NCBI GenBank assembly: GCA_945874095.1
Contig: CAMCFM010000099.1
Span: 1 to 11,031, forward strand
From: Candidatus Kuenenia stuttgartensis
GTDB taxonomy: Bacteria > Planctomycetota > Planctomycetia > Isosphaerales > Isosphaeraceae
Reading direction: 5' to 3'
Length of the DNA: 11,031 nucleotides
A model generated the notes under the pieces. It made no database searches. It was given only the letters and a program-made list of their open reading frames with translations, and was not told the DNA's origin. The translations under genes were made by a program, and so were the position numbers. Shown piece after piece: positions 1 through 7,396 of the stretch; positions within the stretch are counted from its first letter, which is position 1; every line of letters begins with the position of its first letter.

Positions 1-558
1 CAGGGCGATGCTGTGGGCCTGACTTTTTTCGGAAATAATGTGCTGCACTGGGTTCCCTTGACCAATGACATTAATGCAATTCGATATGCTGCGCCGTTTA
101 TGAGCCCTGACAAGGCCCCTCCGTGGATGGGTGGTACGGAGATTGGGAAAGCGCTGATGGCCTGTCGCGACTTGCTTTTAACGCGTGAGGAAGGTGATCG
201 GCTGATTATTTTGATTTCGGATGGGGCCAGTTCCGACCTTGGGAATGGTCGCGACGAAGAAATTGCACGCATCCTGAAGCGCGACAATATCGCAGTTTAT
301 TCGATTCATATTGCAGGTGATGATGTGCCGGAAGAGGTGATCAATATCACTCATTATTCCGGTGGGGAAGCATTTCAACCGGGCGATCCGGAATCGCTCA
401 AGGCGATGTTTGCCCGAATTGATTCGATGAATCGAGCCAGACTTGTGCAGACATCCGCTCAGATGCTGGACGGTTTCGAGCCTTGGTGCGTGGCAGGATT
501 AACCGTTTTGGGGATGGCCGCCGTGGCTTCAATGGGCCTGAGGTATTCGCCATGGTGA
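1..558 (+). CDS. VWA-domain (BatA-like) membrane protein, 5' end cut off by window edge
   Basis: The reading frame is open from base 1, so the start lies upstream; the visible part is 185 residues. The GTG at 13 would split the first conserved strand (GDAVGLTFFG) and is not a believable start. The remaining VWA domain shows the later metal-ion-dependent adhesion (MIDAS) positions: the Thr of GGTEIG at visible residue 46 and the Asp of ILISDG at residue 74. The first MIDAS motif (DxSxS) would be off the window. A hydrophobic segment at about residues 162-180 ends in RYSPW, a C-terminal membrane anchor as in BatA-type proteins. BatA/BatB proteins usually sit near a MoxR ATPase and a DUF58 protein; those genes would lie to the left and are not visible. 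The stop overlaps the next gene's start. The VWA call is firm; the BatA label is inferred from the architecture and the paired neighbour. Confidence 0.85.
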   Translation, partial: QGDAVGLTFFGNNVLHWVPLTNDINAIRYAAPFMSPDKAPPWMGGTEIGKALMACRDLLLTREEGDRLIILISDGASSDLGNGRDEEIARILKRDNIAVYSIHIAGDDVPEEVINITHYSGGEAFQPGDPESLKAMFARIDSMNRARLVQTSAQMLDGFEPWCVAGLTVLGMAAVASMGLRYSPW

Positions 559-1529
559 TTGCTGCAATAGTCGCTGTTTCCGTGTTTTTCTGGATGTTAC
601 TGGCAGAATCGCTGCACGCGCGTCGTGTCAGGAAACTTGGCAGGCTTGCATTTGGGCCAGGTGAAAAGCCCCGATTTTGGGTGAATCTGGTGCCAATTGT
701 GCGTCCATTGGCGTTTGGTATGCTGGCTGGAGCGTTGATATTGTTAATGCAATTGCCGTCCAAGGTGCATCAGTCAGCCACAGTTCCTGAGAATAAAAAA
801 CGGCATATTGTGATGGTGCTCGACGTATCACCCAGCATGACCTTGGAAGATGCTGGTCCGGAGCGAAAGGTGAGCCGGCGGACAAGGTCGCGCGAACTCA
901 TGGAATCGTTTTTTCAGAGAGTTCCGATGGAACAATATCTGACCAGCGTGATTGCATGTTACAACGGCGCAAAACCTGTAGTGGTAGAAACAAAAGACCT
1001 GGAAGTCGTGCGTAATATTTTAAATGACCTGCCATTAAACTTTGCATTCACTCCTGGCAAGACCGACTTATTTGCCGGATTAAAAGAAGCTGCTAAAATT
1101 GCGGCCCCATTCCAGCCCAAAAGCACTTTGCTACTGGTGGTGACCGATGGCGACACCATTCCTCCCTCAGGAATGCCAAGGATGCCAGCATCCATCTCAG
1201 ATGTTTTGCTTGTGGGTGTGGGCGATACAAAGGCAGGCAAATTTATTGATGGACGAGCATCACGTCAGGATAGTTCTGCGCTTCGTCAGATGGCTTTACG
1301 TATGAACGGTACATATCACGATGGGAACGAAAAACAGTTGCCATCAGACTTATTACGCAGTGTTACGGCAGAAGCCAAGCCTGGCGTTTTTGAACAACTT
1401 GGATTGCGTGAGTATGCGCTGATGACGATTAGTGTATCAGCAATGATTATCGCGGTACTACCATTATTATTGCATTTCTTTGGAACAGGCTGGCGGGCAG
1501 GATTCAGACCAAAAACCGGTTACAACTAA
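552..1529 (+). CDS. VWA-domain membrane protein (BatA/BatB-like)
   Basis: This is a 325-residue protein from the ATG at 552. That start is preceded by GAGGT (540-544) with a 7-nt spacer and overlaps the previous stop in ATGGTGA. An in-frame TTG at 483 lies well inside the upstream gene and is unlikely. Two N-terminal hydrophobic segments (about 1-19 and 46-66) precede a VWA domain with a complete MIDAS set: DVSPS (Asp91, Ser93, Ser95), Thr171 in GKTDLF, and Asp199 in VTDGD. A third hydrophobic segment (about 288-310) is followed by a short basic tail. This helix-helix-VWA-helix order matches Bat-type proteins, which present a metal-binding VWA domain next to the membrane and are thought to work with MoxR ATPases. 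The overlap suggests translational coupling and perhaps a shared complex with the upstream protein. No substrate can be read from the sequence. Confidence 0.87.
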   Translation: MVIAAIVAVSVFFWMLLAESLHARRVRKLGRLAFGPGEKPRFWVNLVPIVRPLAFGMLAGALILLMQLPSKVHQSATVPENKKRHIVMVLDVSPSMTLEDAGPERKVSRRTRSRELMESFFQRVPMEQYLTSVIACYNGAKPVVVETKDLEVVRNILNDLPLNFAFTPGKTDLFAGLKEAAKIAAPFQPKSTLLLVVTDGDTIPPSGMPRMPASISDVLLVGVGDTKAGKFIDGRASRQDSSALRQMALRMNGTYHDGNEKQLPSDLLRSVTAEAKPGVFEQLGLREYALMTISVSAMIIAVLPLLLHFFGTGWRAGFRPKTGYN

Positions 1530-1555
1530 AACGGATTTATTAAGAAAAATTGAAA

Positions 1556-1584
1556 GGTGGTTTGAAGAAGGAATACAAACCACC
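1556..1584. terminator. Hairpin between convergent genes, probable bidirectional terminator
   Basis: A perfect 9-bp stem pairs GGTGGTTTG (1556-1564) with CAAACCACC (1576-1584) around an 11-nt loop. It sits 26 nt after the VWA stop and 20 nt beyond the SOUL stop, between two converging genes. In the minus direction it is followed by a T-rich run (TTTCAATTTTTC). In the plus direction the tail is only CTGCTTTAAG, so termination there may be weaker. Confidence 0.7.
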
Positions 1585-1603
1585 CTGCTTTAAGACTGAG
1601 CTA

Positions 1604-2254
1604 TTACTTTTTGAGAGACTTGACAGGGATCTGGACTTCCCATAATCGTTGGCTCACGGGTGTCATGGGGCCGTGATAGCCGAGTCGGCGTGGTTTGCCG
1701 TCTTCTACCCATTCCGACGAATGCTCTTTAATCCACGATTGCAACTTCACCACGCCTTCACGCATTAGATTCTCATCCATCTTGCCCTGCACGCCCATGC
1801 ATAGATAGGTGGAGGCTGGATGATCGACCACTTCCACAGCACCCACGCCCTTGCCGGGCTTGCCGAGTTCTCGCGATGAATAAAGAAACTCCATCGTAAC
1901 TTCGCCCTTCTCATCGGGGCTTTCAATCATCTTTGGCTCGTAGGTGTTTACGACGGGCGATGTCATTTCCACATTCGATTGTGTGATGTGACGGAACAAT
2001 GAGAAAAACAGGACCCCATCCGCACCCATGGACGCATTCTTGGCCCGTGCGATGGCGGACCGGTATGCTGGATATTTTTTGACTTCAATCGTGCCTGGAT
2101 TGGTCGAATCCGGCCAGCCTTCAGCAAATGGAGCATCGCTATTGGCCTTTTTTGGCTCTTTCTGAACCTGTTGGGCAAATATTTGCGATGGTATCAAACA
2201 TAAGGATGTGACAAACCCTGCCCAGACGAGTTTCATGCTGTCGCGACGTTTCAT
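1604..2254 (-). CDS. Exported SOUL-family haem-binding-like protein
   Basis: This is a 216-residue protein. The N-terminus (MKRRDSMKLVWAG then a hydrophobic stretch, ending IFA-QQ) is a typical Sec signal peptide with likely cleavage after residue 27. From about residue 55 to the end the sequence follows the SOUL/HEBP fold: an IEVKKYPAY opening strand, LFRHI (86-90), VEMTSPVV (95-102, the family's usual 'MT.PV' block), and a closing EVQIPV strand (206-211). SOUL proteins bind haem or other tetrapyrroles, but haem binding is not universal in the family and no invariant ligand residue can be pointed to here. The start at 2254 is favoured by AGGT at 2264-2267 with a 9-nt spacer; the internal Met at residue 7 has no such signal. 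The gene has its own promoter-like sequence and probably acts in the periplasm as a single-gene unit. The family call is good; the ligand is unknown. Confidence 0.82.
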   Translation of the reverse strand: MKRRDSMKLVWAGFVTSLCLIPSQIFAQQVQKEPKKANSDAPFAEGWPDSTNPGTIEVKKYPAYRSAIARAKNASMGADGVLFFSLFRHITQSNVEMTSPVVNTYEPKMIESPDEKGEVTMEFLYSSRELGKPGKGVGAVEVVDHPASTYLCMGVQGKMDENLMREGVVKLQSWIKEHSSEWVEDGKPRRLGYHGPMTPVSQRLWEVQIPVKSLKK

Positions 2255-2311
2255 GATCGAATGACCTAAAGCTATGGTTGTGTATGGGTACCGTTGAATG
2301 CGATTACACCT

Positions 2312-2339
2312 TTTATAGATGAATCAGAGAAATAGTCAA
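2312..2339 (-). promoter_or_regulatory. Sigma70-like promoter for the SOUL-family gene
   Basis: On the minus strand TTGACT (plus 2334-2339) and TATAAA (plus 2312-2317) are separated by 16 nt. Each hexamer is one base from the consensus. A start of transcription near 2305 would leave a leader of about 50 nt before the ATG at 2254. It lies in the 117-bp gap between the SOUL gene and the hydrolase gene upstream of it, which suggests separate transcription. Confidence 0.5.
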
Positions 2340-2371
2340 GTGTCAGATTCTAAAACGGACTGATCAGATTT

Positions 2372-3484
2372 TCAATCAGGCCGTCCTGCATGCGCTTTTA
2401 GTTCTTCCAGAATCACGCCGCAGATATATTCAAACATAGGGCCAGCCAGATCCATCGTATGGGGCCAGCCTCTCATGCGTTCATAACGTACAGGGACATT
2501 CGCCTTCTTTAAAGCGTTTGCCAGGTCGTCCGACTGTTCCACAGGCACAATGTCGTCGATGGTTCCGTGTACGATCAAAGTAGGCGGAGCACTCGATTTA
2601 ATGTCAAAAAGAGGCGATGCTTTACGATACAACTCAGGATCTTTATCATAAGTCGTTCCCATAAATCCACGCACGACATCGACATTTTTCGCGAAATCGG
2701 TTGTTAAATCGCACGGCCCATAAAAGTTGAAGATCGATGCAATCTTTAATGGAACGGGCTTCTGATCGGCGGCGCGAACCGGTTTAAAAGTTGGGTCTGA
2801 TTCAGGCCGAAATTGTGGGTCATTGGAATAACCTGCAAGCATCGATAAATGTCCGCCTGCAGAGCCTCCCATCACAACCATTTTCAGAGGATCAAGGCCG
2901 TATTCGTCGGAGTGGTCTGCCAGGAATTGCAATGCGGCATTGACGTCTCGCACAGCTGCTGGAAACTTGGCGACATCTGAGAGCCGATAGCTTAGACTGG
3001 CGACCACATAGCCTGCCTTTGCAACGCGCAGGGCGTGGGGGCGATAATCCTCTCTCTGGCCCGACTTCCAGCCGCCTCCGTGAATGAGTACGAATAATGG
3101 CCTTCGCTGATCTTTGGGAGCTTTCAGAGGGCGATAAATATCCAGTTTCAGTTCAATATCGCCGACTCGTGCATAGGTCACGCCGGATTTGTATTCAATA
3201 TCAGGCGGGATCGGTGGTTGACGGTCGATTAAAGGTATTGCGCCTAGAATAATGGCTCCGTACAATTCTGTCATGCTGGAATATCCAGCTGGCGGCTTGC
3301 CGGGGCCTCCGTTTGAGCGCATCAGCCAGAGTCGTGCTGCAATAAATGATATGCTTAGAAATATGATCAGTCCCACGCTGAATTTTAAGAGGCCGATTGC
3401 GATGCTATAGACACGGCTTGGGCGTTTTTCCAGATTGGGAATGATGATGATGACAGGTTGCATTGTCGGGGCCGATTTAGTCAT
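2372..3484 (-). CDS. Membrane-anchored alpha/beta hydrolase (BD-FAE / esterase type)
   Basis: Counted from the ATG at 3484 the protein has 370 residues. One hydrophobic helix (about 26-50) would anchor it with the catalytic domain outside the cytoplasm. The domain has the oxyanion-hole motif HGGGW (135-139), the nucleophile Ser208 in GGSAGGH, a likely acid Asp310 in HGTIDDIVP and the base His342 in GWPHTMD, a complete triad in standard order. Such enzymes hydrolyse carboxyl esters, including acetyl and feruloyl esters on plant polysaccharides; the real substrate cannot be read here. The start is uncertain. The frame extends to a GTG at 3568 (398 residues), and another ATG lies at 3463; none has a clear ribosome-binding site. 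A weak -10-like TAAAAT at 3590-3595 would place the GTG only about 15 nt into the transcript, which mildly favours 3484. It is probably transcribed alone. Confidence 0.85.
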   Translation of the reverse strand: MTKSAPTMQPVIIIIPNLEKRPSRVYSIAIGLLKFSVGLIIFLSISFIAARLWLMRSNGGPGKPPAGYSSMTELYGAIILGAIPLIDRQPPIPPDIEYKSGVTYARVGDIELKLDIYRPLKAPKDQRRPLFVLIHGGGWKSGQREDYRPHALRVAKAGYVVASLSYRLSDVAKFPAAVRDVNAALQFLADHSDEYGLDPLKMVVMGGSAGGHLSMLAGYSNDPQFRPESDPTFKPVRAADQKPVPLKIASIFNFYGPCDLTTDFAKNVDVVRGFMGTTYDKDPELYRKASPLFDIKSSAPPTLIVHGTIDDIVPVEQSDDLANALKKANVPVRYERMRGWPHTMDLAGPMFEYICGVILEELKAHAGRPD

Positions 3485-3637
3485 TGAAAATTCAGTCTGA
3501 GGTCGATTTTCTGTCAGAATATCGGTGCCTGGCTCGACAATGAGGTAGATTTTAGGAGTTATGGGCACCAGTGGGTGGTATCAACAAGCATTTTATCAAA
3601 AGTGCGAGATTTATTCGATGGATCTAAAAACAGCTTG

Positions 3638-3837
3638 TTAGGATCAGGTCGAGAATAACTTTCGGTTTATAAGACCAGCCGACCAACCGGGGCTAGCGCC
3701 AAGACAGCGATAGCCACGGTTTCGGCGATTTAGAAAACCAACCGGGGCTATCGCCAAGACACCGTCTAGACGGCAGCCGCGGTGTGCTTGGCCACGGTTC
3801 GCTTGAAAACCGGAAGTTATTTCCGGCCTGATCCTTA
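3638..3837. repeat. Non-coding palindromic element with terminal inverted repeats (MITE/REP-like)
   Basis: This fills most of the gene-free stretch between the hydrolase and DUF1501 genes. The ends, 3641-3673 and the reverse complement of 3802-3834, match at 27 of 33 positions; both begin GGATCAGG and contain AATAACTT and CGGTTT. Inside are two tandem copies of a 24-nt sequence beginning CCAACCGGGGCTA, at 3683-3706 and 3738-3761, differing at one base with a 55-bp period. Each copy opens a palindrome: 3685-3699 pairs with 3707-3721 at 13 of 15 positions, and 3740-3748 pairs with 3791-3799 at 8 of 9, with further pairing inside (CCAAG with CTTGG, CACCG with CGGTG). No open frame, transposase or clear target-site duplication is visible. 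It looks like a small non-autonomous mobile or REP-type element; copy number elsewhere in the genome is unknown. Confidence 0.65.
3810..3826 (-). terminator. Probable terminator of the DUF1549-DUF1501 operon
   Basis: CCGGAA (3810-3815) pairs with TTCCGG (3821-3826) around a 5-nt loop, followed in the minus direction by TTTTC. It lies 28 nt past the DUF1501 stop. A second 6-bp hairpin (3827-3832 with 3841-3846) sits directly before it. The T run is short, and the hairpin is also part of the right inverted repeat of the palindromic element, so the element may supply the terminator. Confidence 0.5.
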
Positions 3838-3854
3838 GCCATCAGGGGGTTTGT

Positions 3855-5153
3855 TTATGCCAGAAGCGAGGTGACGAGTTTCCCACCGTCGACAATTTTG
3901 AGGGGGCGGCCCTGAGGGCTTACGTTCTCTTTAGAGGGATCGATTTTGAGTGTGCTGCAGAAGGTTCGCAACAGGTCTTGAATGGAGACGGGGGAATCTT
4001 TGACTTCCGATCCATCGTCGGAGGTTTTTCCGATCACCTGACCGCCCTTGACTCCACCACCGGCGGCGGCCACGTTGAAAGCTCGTGGATAGTGGTCGCG
4101 GCCACCGTTGGGATTGATTTTTGGAGTTCGCCCGAATTCGCCCATCCAGACAACAAGGGTTGTCTCAAGCATCCCTCGCTGCTTCAAGTCCTGAATCAGG
4201 GTGGCAAAGCCCGGGTCCACCTGAGAGGCGTTTTTCGACATGGTCTCTTTCAGGCCCCGGTGCATGTCCCAGCCGTTGGAACGGACTTCGATAAAGGTCA
4301 CGCCTTGTTCCACGAGACGGCGGGCCAGCAGACAGCCCTGACCAAACGGATTACGACCATAAGCGTCGCGCAGTTCGGAGGGCTCATCGTCGAGGTTAAA
4401 AGCTCTGACCCTTGGCGAGAGCACCATCCCGGCGGTTTGCTTGTAAAGGGCTTGATGCTCGCGAACGCGATCGGCACCGGCGGTTTTGGCGAACCCGGCG
4501 TTTTCCAGACGACCAAGAACATCCAATCGGCGATTGAATCGGCCTGAGTCCACGGGAGTGACTACGTTGGATGGCATTTCCAAGGGATTCTCAACGGAAA
4601 ATGGCTCGTAAGCCACGCCCAGAAAACCAGCCCCGGCACCAGCCACTTGCTGGGCCCCTACGGCCACGATCTGAGGCAGGTCAAAATCTTTTTCGCCCAG
4701 TTCAGCGGCACACAGAGAGCCAAAGCTCGGGTGCTTCACCGTCCCAGTCGGCACATAGCCTGTGTGAAGGGCATATGTGGCTCTCTGGTGATTGCCTTCC
4801 TTACTGGTCATGCTGCGGATGACGGCGATGTCTTTCATCATCGCAGCTGTTTTCCCCCAACCTTCAGCGATTTGGATTCCAGGGACGGCCGTGTCGATCG
4901 CCTTTGTTTCCATCCCGTTTTGATGGCCTGGCTTGGGGTCGAATGTTTCAAACTGGCTTGGGCCACCTTGCATCCACAGAACAATCACCGACATCTTACG
5001 ATTGCGAAGGTCGTCGGCCGATGCCGCCATCAAGTCCGTCCAGCCCAGTCCAGAGAGGCCAAAACTGGCGGCCATGGATCCCACAAAACCACGACGGCTC
5101 ACAACGCCGTGGCCACTCGTCTGCACATTTACAACGGTTTTGGTCCGGTTCAT
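3855..5153 (-). CDS. DUF1501 family protein, Tat-exported
   Basis: This is a 432-residue protein. The N-terminus carries a twin-arginine signal, SRRGFVG (Arg20-Arg21), followed by a small-residue hydrophobic stretch, so export in folded form is likely. The mature part has the family's hallmark blocks: VIVLWMQGGPSQFETFDPKPG-like sequence at about 55-75, NGWDMH in the central-C-terminal part, and then VVWMGEFGRTP, GGRDHYP and GGGVKGGQVIG. DUF1501 is related to the sulfatase/alkaline phosphatase superfamily, but no reaction has been firmly assigned. The ATG at 5153 is preceded by AGGA (5164-5167) with a 10-nt spacer. It lies 73 bp downstream of the DUF1549/DUF1553 gene with no terminator between, the usual planctomycete order, suggesting co-transcription and joint action outside the cytoplasm. 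Family assignment is firm; function is unknown. Confidence 0.93.
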   Translation of the reverse strand: MNRTKTVVNVQTSGHGVVSRRGFVGSMAASFGLSGLGWTDLMAASADDLRNRKMSVIVLWMQGGPSQFETFDPKPGHQNGMETKAIDTAVPGIQIAEGWGKTAAMMKDIAVIRSMTSKEGNHQRATYALHTGYVPTGTVKHPSFGSLCAAELGEKDFDLPQIVAVGAQQVAGAGAGFLGVAYEPFSVENPLEMPSNVVTPVDSGRFNRRLDVLGRLENAGFAKTAGADRVREHQALYKQTAGMVLSPRVRAFNLDDEPSELRDAYGRNPFGQGCLLARRLVEQGVTFIEVRSNGWDMHRGLKETMSKNASQVDPGFATLIQDLKQRGMLETTLVVWMGEFGRTPKINPNGGRDHYPRAFNVAAAGGGVKGGQVIGKTSDDGSEVKDSPVSIQDLLRTFCSTLKIDPSKENVSPQGRPLKIVDGGKLVTSLLA

Positions 5154-5226
5154 CGTTTCAAAATCCTGAATCTGGTGGGTGTTTATGGATTAAATGGGCT
5201 TGGTTTCAGTCAGGTCTTTGCAGGAA

Positions 5227-7191
5227 TTAGCGACGGCTGAGAAATTCTGCGCTGTTCAAGAGGCTCCAGAACAGATCCTCAAACGCCTGATTTCGATTTC
5301 CGACCTCTTTGATATAATCCGTAGCCACTTTCTGTTCATCAGAGTTCGGCAAACGGGCCAGAGTTCGCTCATAAAGCGCTTTCAAAGCGGCTGAATCGTT
5401 GTTTGAGGATTCATCCAGAATCTTCTTCAGAATCGAGCCATCAGTGGCCTCGACGGCTTTGTTCAAATCCGGAGCGTTCATCAGGAAGAGTGCTTGAGGG
5501 ATGGTTCCCACCACATCTTCGTCAGGTGTGGATGGATCAAATGCGAATGTTTGATAGGCCTTCAAAATGGCTCGGCCAGCGGGCCCCTGTAGTGGAGCGG
5601 GCACTCCGGCGGCCTTGGATTTAGCCATGTCGGCACGGGCACGACGAGCGTTTTCTGGAGGCTTCACCCCGAGAATCGGCTTGCCAGTCACTTGCCTGAG
5701 GTTCTGCAGGATCTGGTCTGCACGCAAACGGGTTGGGCAGTTGGCTCCAGCGGCTGATTCATCGGAGGCAGTTGGGTCGCCCGCACGGCTCTCACGCTGG
5801 TATGTCTGGGTGGCTGCGATGGTCTGATAAAGCCATTTGATGTCGTATCCGGATTTGGACCAGGCTGTTGCGATCGCATCCAGAACCTCGAGATTCTTGC
5901 CCTTTCGGTCAGGCCCGAGATCGTCCACTGGCATATAGAAGGTGTCGCCCATCAAGGCGTACCAGACCCGGTTCACGAAAGCCTTTGCAAACCAGGGGTT
6001 ATCCTGTGAAGCGATGTAGCTGGCGGCCACAACGCGGCGAGCATCCACTGGAGCATTGACAGGTAGATCAATCGATTTATCGCCGAGGAAAAACTTTGGC
6101 GAGAATTGCTGCATGTCGCTTGGATCTTTAGGATTGGCCACTTTGTGGGCCGCTTGCCCAGCAGCCCTGACACCGAATACACGCTGACCAGCCGCAATCT
6201 GGTTGCCTGAAAAGTTCACGGATCGAACGCCTGAGAAGTAGGCTGCAAACTCTTGGAATTGTTGACGTTTCCAGCTATCTGTGGGGTGGTCGTGGCATTG
6301 GGCACACTGGATTTGAACACCCATGAAAACACGCGAGACTTCGCCAGCCGTTTCTTCGGCCTTTGATTCCTGAGCCATGGTCAAAAGGACGGCCGGATTC
6401 TCTTCGTTTGAGCCAGTTGCGGTGATCATCTCGCGGGCAATTTCGTCCCAAGGCGTGTTTTTAGCAAATTTCTCGCGAAGGTAGTTTTCCAAAACGAGAG
6501 GCTGGAACCGCTTCGCCTGGGTTTCAGTAGCGCGGAACCGGATCACGTCTCTCCAGTATTTCGCCCAGTTGGCAGCGAAAGCAGGCGAGTCGACCAACTT
6601 GTTTATGGCTTTCAGGCGTTTTTCAGGATCTTTGGATTGCTCAAACTGAGCCACTTGTTCCGGGGTCGGAATCAGCCCGACCATATCGAGTGATACCCGG
6701 CGCAGGAAGGTTCCATCGGCTGCAATTGAAGCCGCTTGAATGCCAGATTTAGCCAGCGAGACTTCCATCAACTTGTCGATATCAGCAGGCAAAAGCGTTG
6801 GTTTTTCAACCGCCTTTTTTGGCCTGTCAGCCAATAGTTTTTCGATCGACTCTGTCCCGGAATCAGATGCTTTTTCGGCGGCCTCAACTGCTTTCACAAA
6901 CGACTGAATGGCCTGGACCGTTTGAAGAGCCTGCCGACGATCGGCTGGAGTGATCGTATTCAAGGCTTCGCGAATGACTTCCTCGGTCTTACCCTGTTTT
7001 TCGAGCACTTTGACCAGCTGTTTTTTCTCTTTGGCCGTGGTTTTGTCCACGGTCGCATTACCAGGCTTTTTGTCGGCTTTTTTCGCCTTCGCCTGATCAG
7101 CAGCGGGCGTAGATACTGCTGATAAGAGAATGAACAGAAGAGCCGTGATCCACGGATGATCGGGACTTGGTCGAAACCCAAAAAGTGGCAT
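5227..7191 (-). CDS. DUF1549/DUF1553 domain protein with one CxxCH haem motif
   Basis: This is a 654-residue protein. A signal peptide covers about residues 1-30 (hydrophobic core ALLFILLSAVS, likely cleavage near TPAAD). Residues 31-130 are Lys/Ala/Glu-rich and probably helical or coiled. DUF1549 spans about 138-320 and includes DMVGLIPTPEQV and the c-type haem motif CAQCH (Cys296, Cys299, His300), followed by DHPTDSW. DUF1553 spans about 385-640, opening with NPWFAKAFVNRVWYALMG and ending SLLNSAEFLSRR. Many relatives also carry an N-terminal planctomycete cytochrome domain with a second CxxCH; here the charged helical stretch stands in its place. The family is thought to act extracytoplasmically, possibly in redox or polysaccharide breakdown, but no activity is established. 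The ATG at 7191 has GAGGT at 7201-7205 with a 9-nt spacer. It is the first gene of a two-gene unit with DUF1501. Confidence 0.93.
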   Translation of the reverse strand: MPLFGFRPSPDHPWITALLFILLSAVSTPAADQAKAKKADKKPGNATVDKTTAKEKKQLVKVLEKQGKTEEVIREALNTITPADRRQALQTVQAIQSFVKAVEAAEKASDSGTESIEKLLADRPKKAVEKPTLLPADIDKLMEVSLAKSGIQAASIAADGTFLRRVSLDMVGLIPTPEQVAQFEQSKDPEKRLKAINKLVDSPAFAANWAKYWRDVIRFRATETQAKRFQPLVLENYLREKFAKNTPWDEIAREMITATGSNEENPAVLLTMAQESKAEETAGEVSRVFMGVQIQCAQCHDHPTDSWKRQQFQEFAAYFSGVRSVNFSGNQIAAGQRVFGVRAAGQAAHKVANPKDPSDMQQFSPKFFLGDKSIDLPVNAPVDARRVVAASYIASQDNPWFAKAFVNRVWYALMGDTFYMPVDDLGPDRKGKNLEVLDAIATAWSKSGYDIKWLYQTIAATQTYQRESRAGDPTASDESAAGANCPTRLRADQILQNLRQVTGKPILGVKPPENARRARADMAKSKAAGVPAPLQGPAGRAILKAYQTFAFDPSTPDEDVVGTIPQALFLMNAPDLNKAVEATDGSILKKILDESSNNDSAALKALYERTLARLPNSDEQKVATDYIKEVGNRNQAFEDLFWSLLNSAEFLSRR

Positions 7192-7334
7192 GGCAGTGAT
7201 ACCTCAAGCTCATCTGGTGGATCATGGGCAAAATGATCGCCTGAACGCGATCGATTCGATAACTTACCAAACACCAACCCAGTGAAAAAGTTTCGCAACG
7301 GATTCGGTTTTTTTAAAAATGGATGATCCGCAAT

Positions 7335-7364
7335 AAAAAACCCTTCAGCGGAAAGGCTGAAGGG
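7335..7364 (-). terminator. Intrinsic terminator of the GT87-type gene
   Basis: A perfect 9-bp stem pairs CCCTTCAGC (7341-7349) with GCTGAAGGG (7356-7364) around a 6-nt loop. In the minus direction it is followed at once by six T residues (7340-7335). It lies 32 nt past the GT87 stop and upstream of the DUF1549 gene, so it separates the two transcription units. This is the clearest terminator in the window. Confidence 0.88.
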
Positions 7365-7396
7365 TACGAGTGTTTCACGGATCAATGACGGTAATC

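Noticed and set aside
2360..2379. CTGAT/ATCAG hairpin at the end of the hydrolase gene as a terminator
   Set aside because: The stem is only 5 bp, the loop is 10 nt and overlaps the stop codon, and no proper T run follows.
3638..3837. CRISPR array reading of the repeated 24-nt units
   Set aside because: There are only two direct copies, each part of a larger palindrome, enclosed by inverted repeats, and no cas genes; the structure fits a palindromic repeat element.
3978..4547. Open frame of 189 codons on the plus strand
   Set aside because: It lies entirely opposite the well-supported DUF1501 gene, its translation matches no family I know, and it looks like a codon-bias shadow.
4647..5240. 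Open frame of 197 codons on the plus strand
   Set aside because: It is antisense to DUF1501 and the following gap, with an unstructured His/Arg/Gly-rich translation and no family resemblance.
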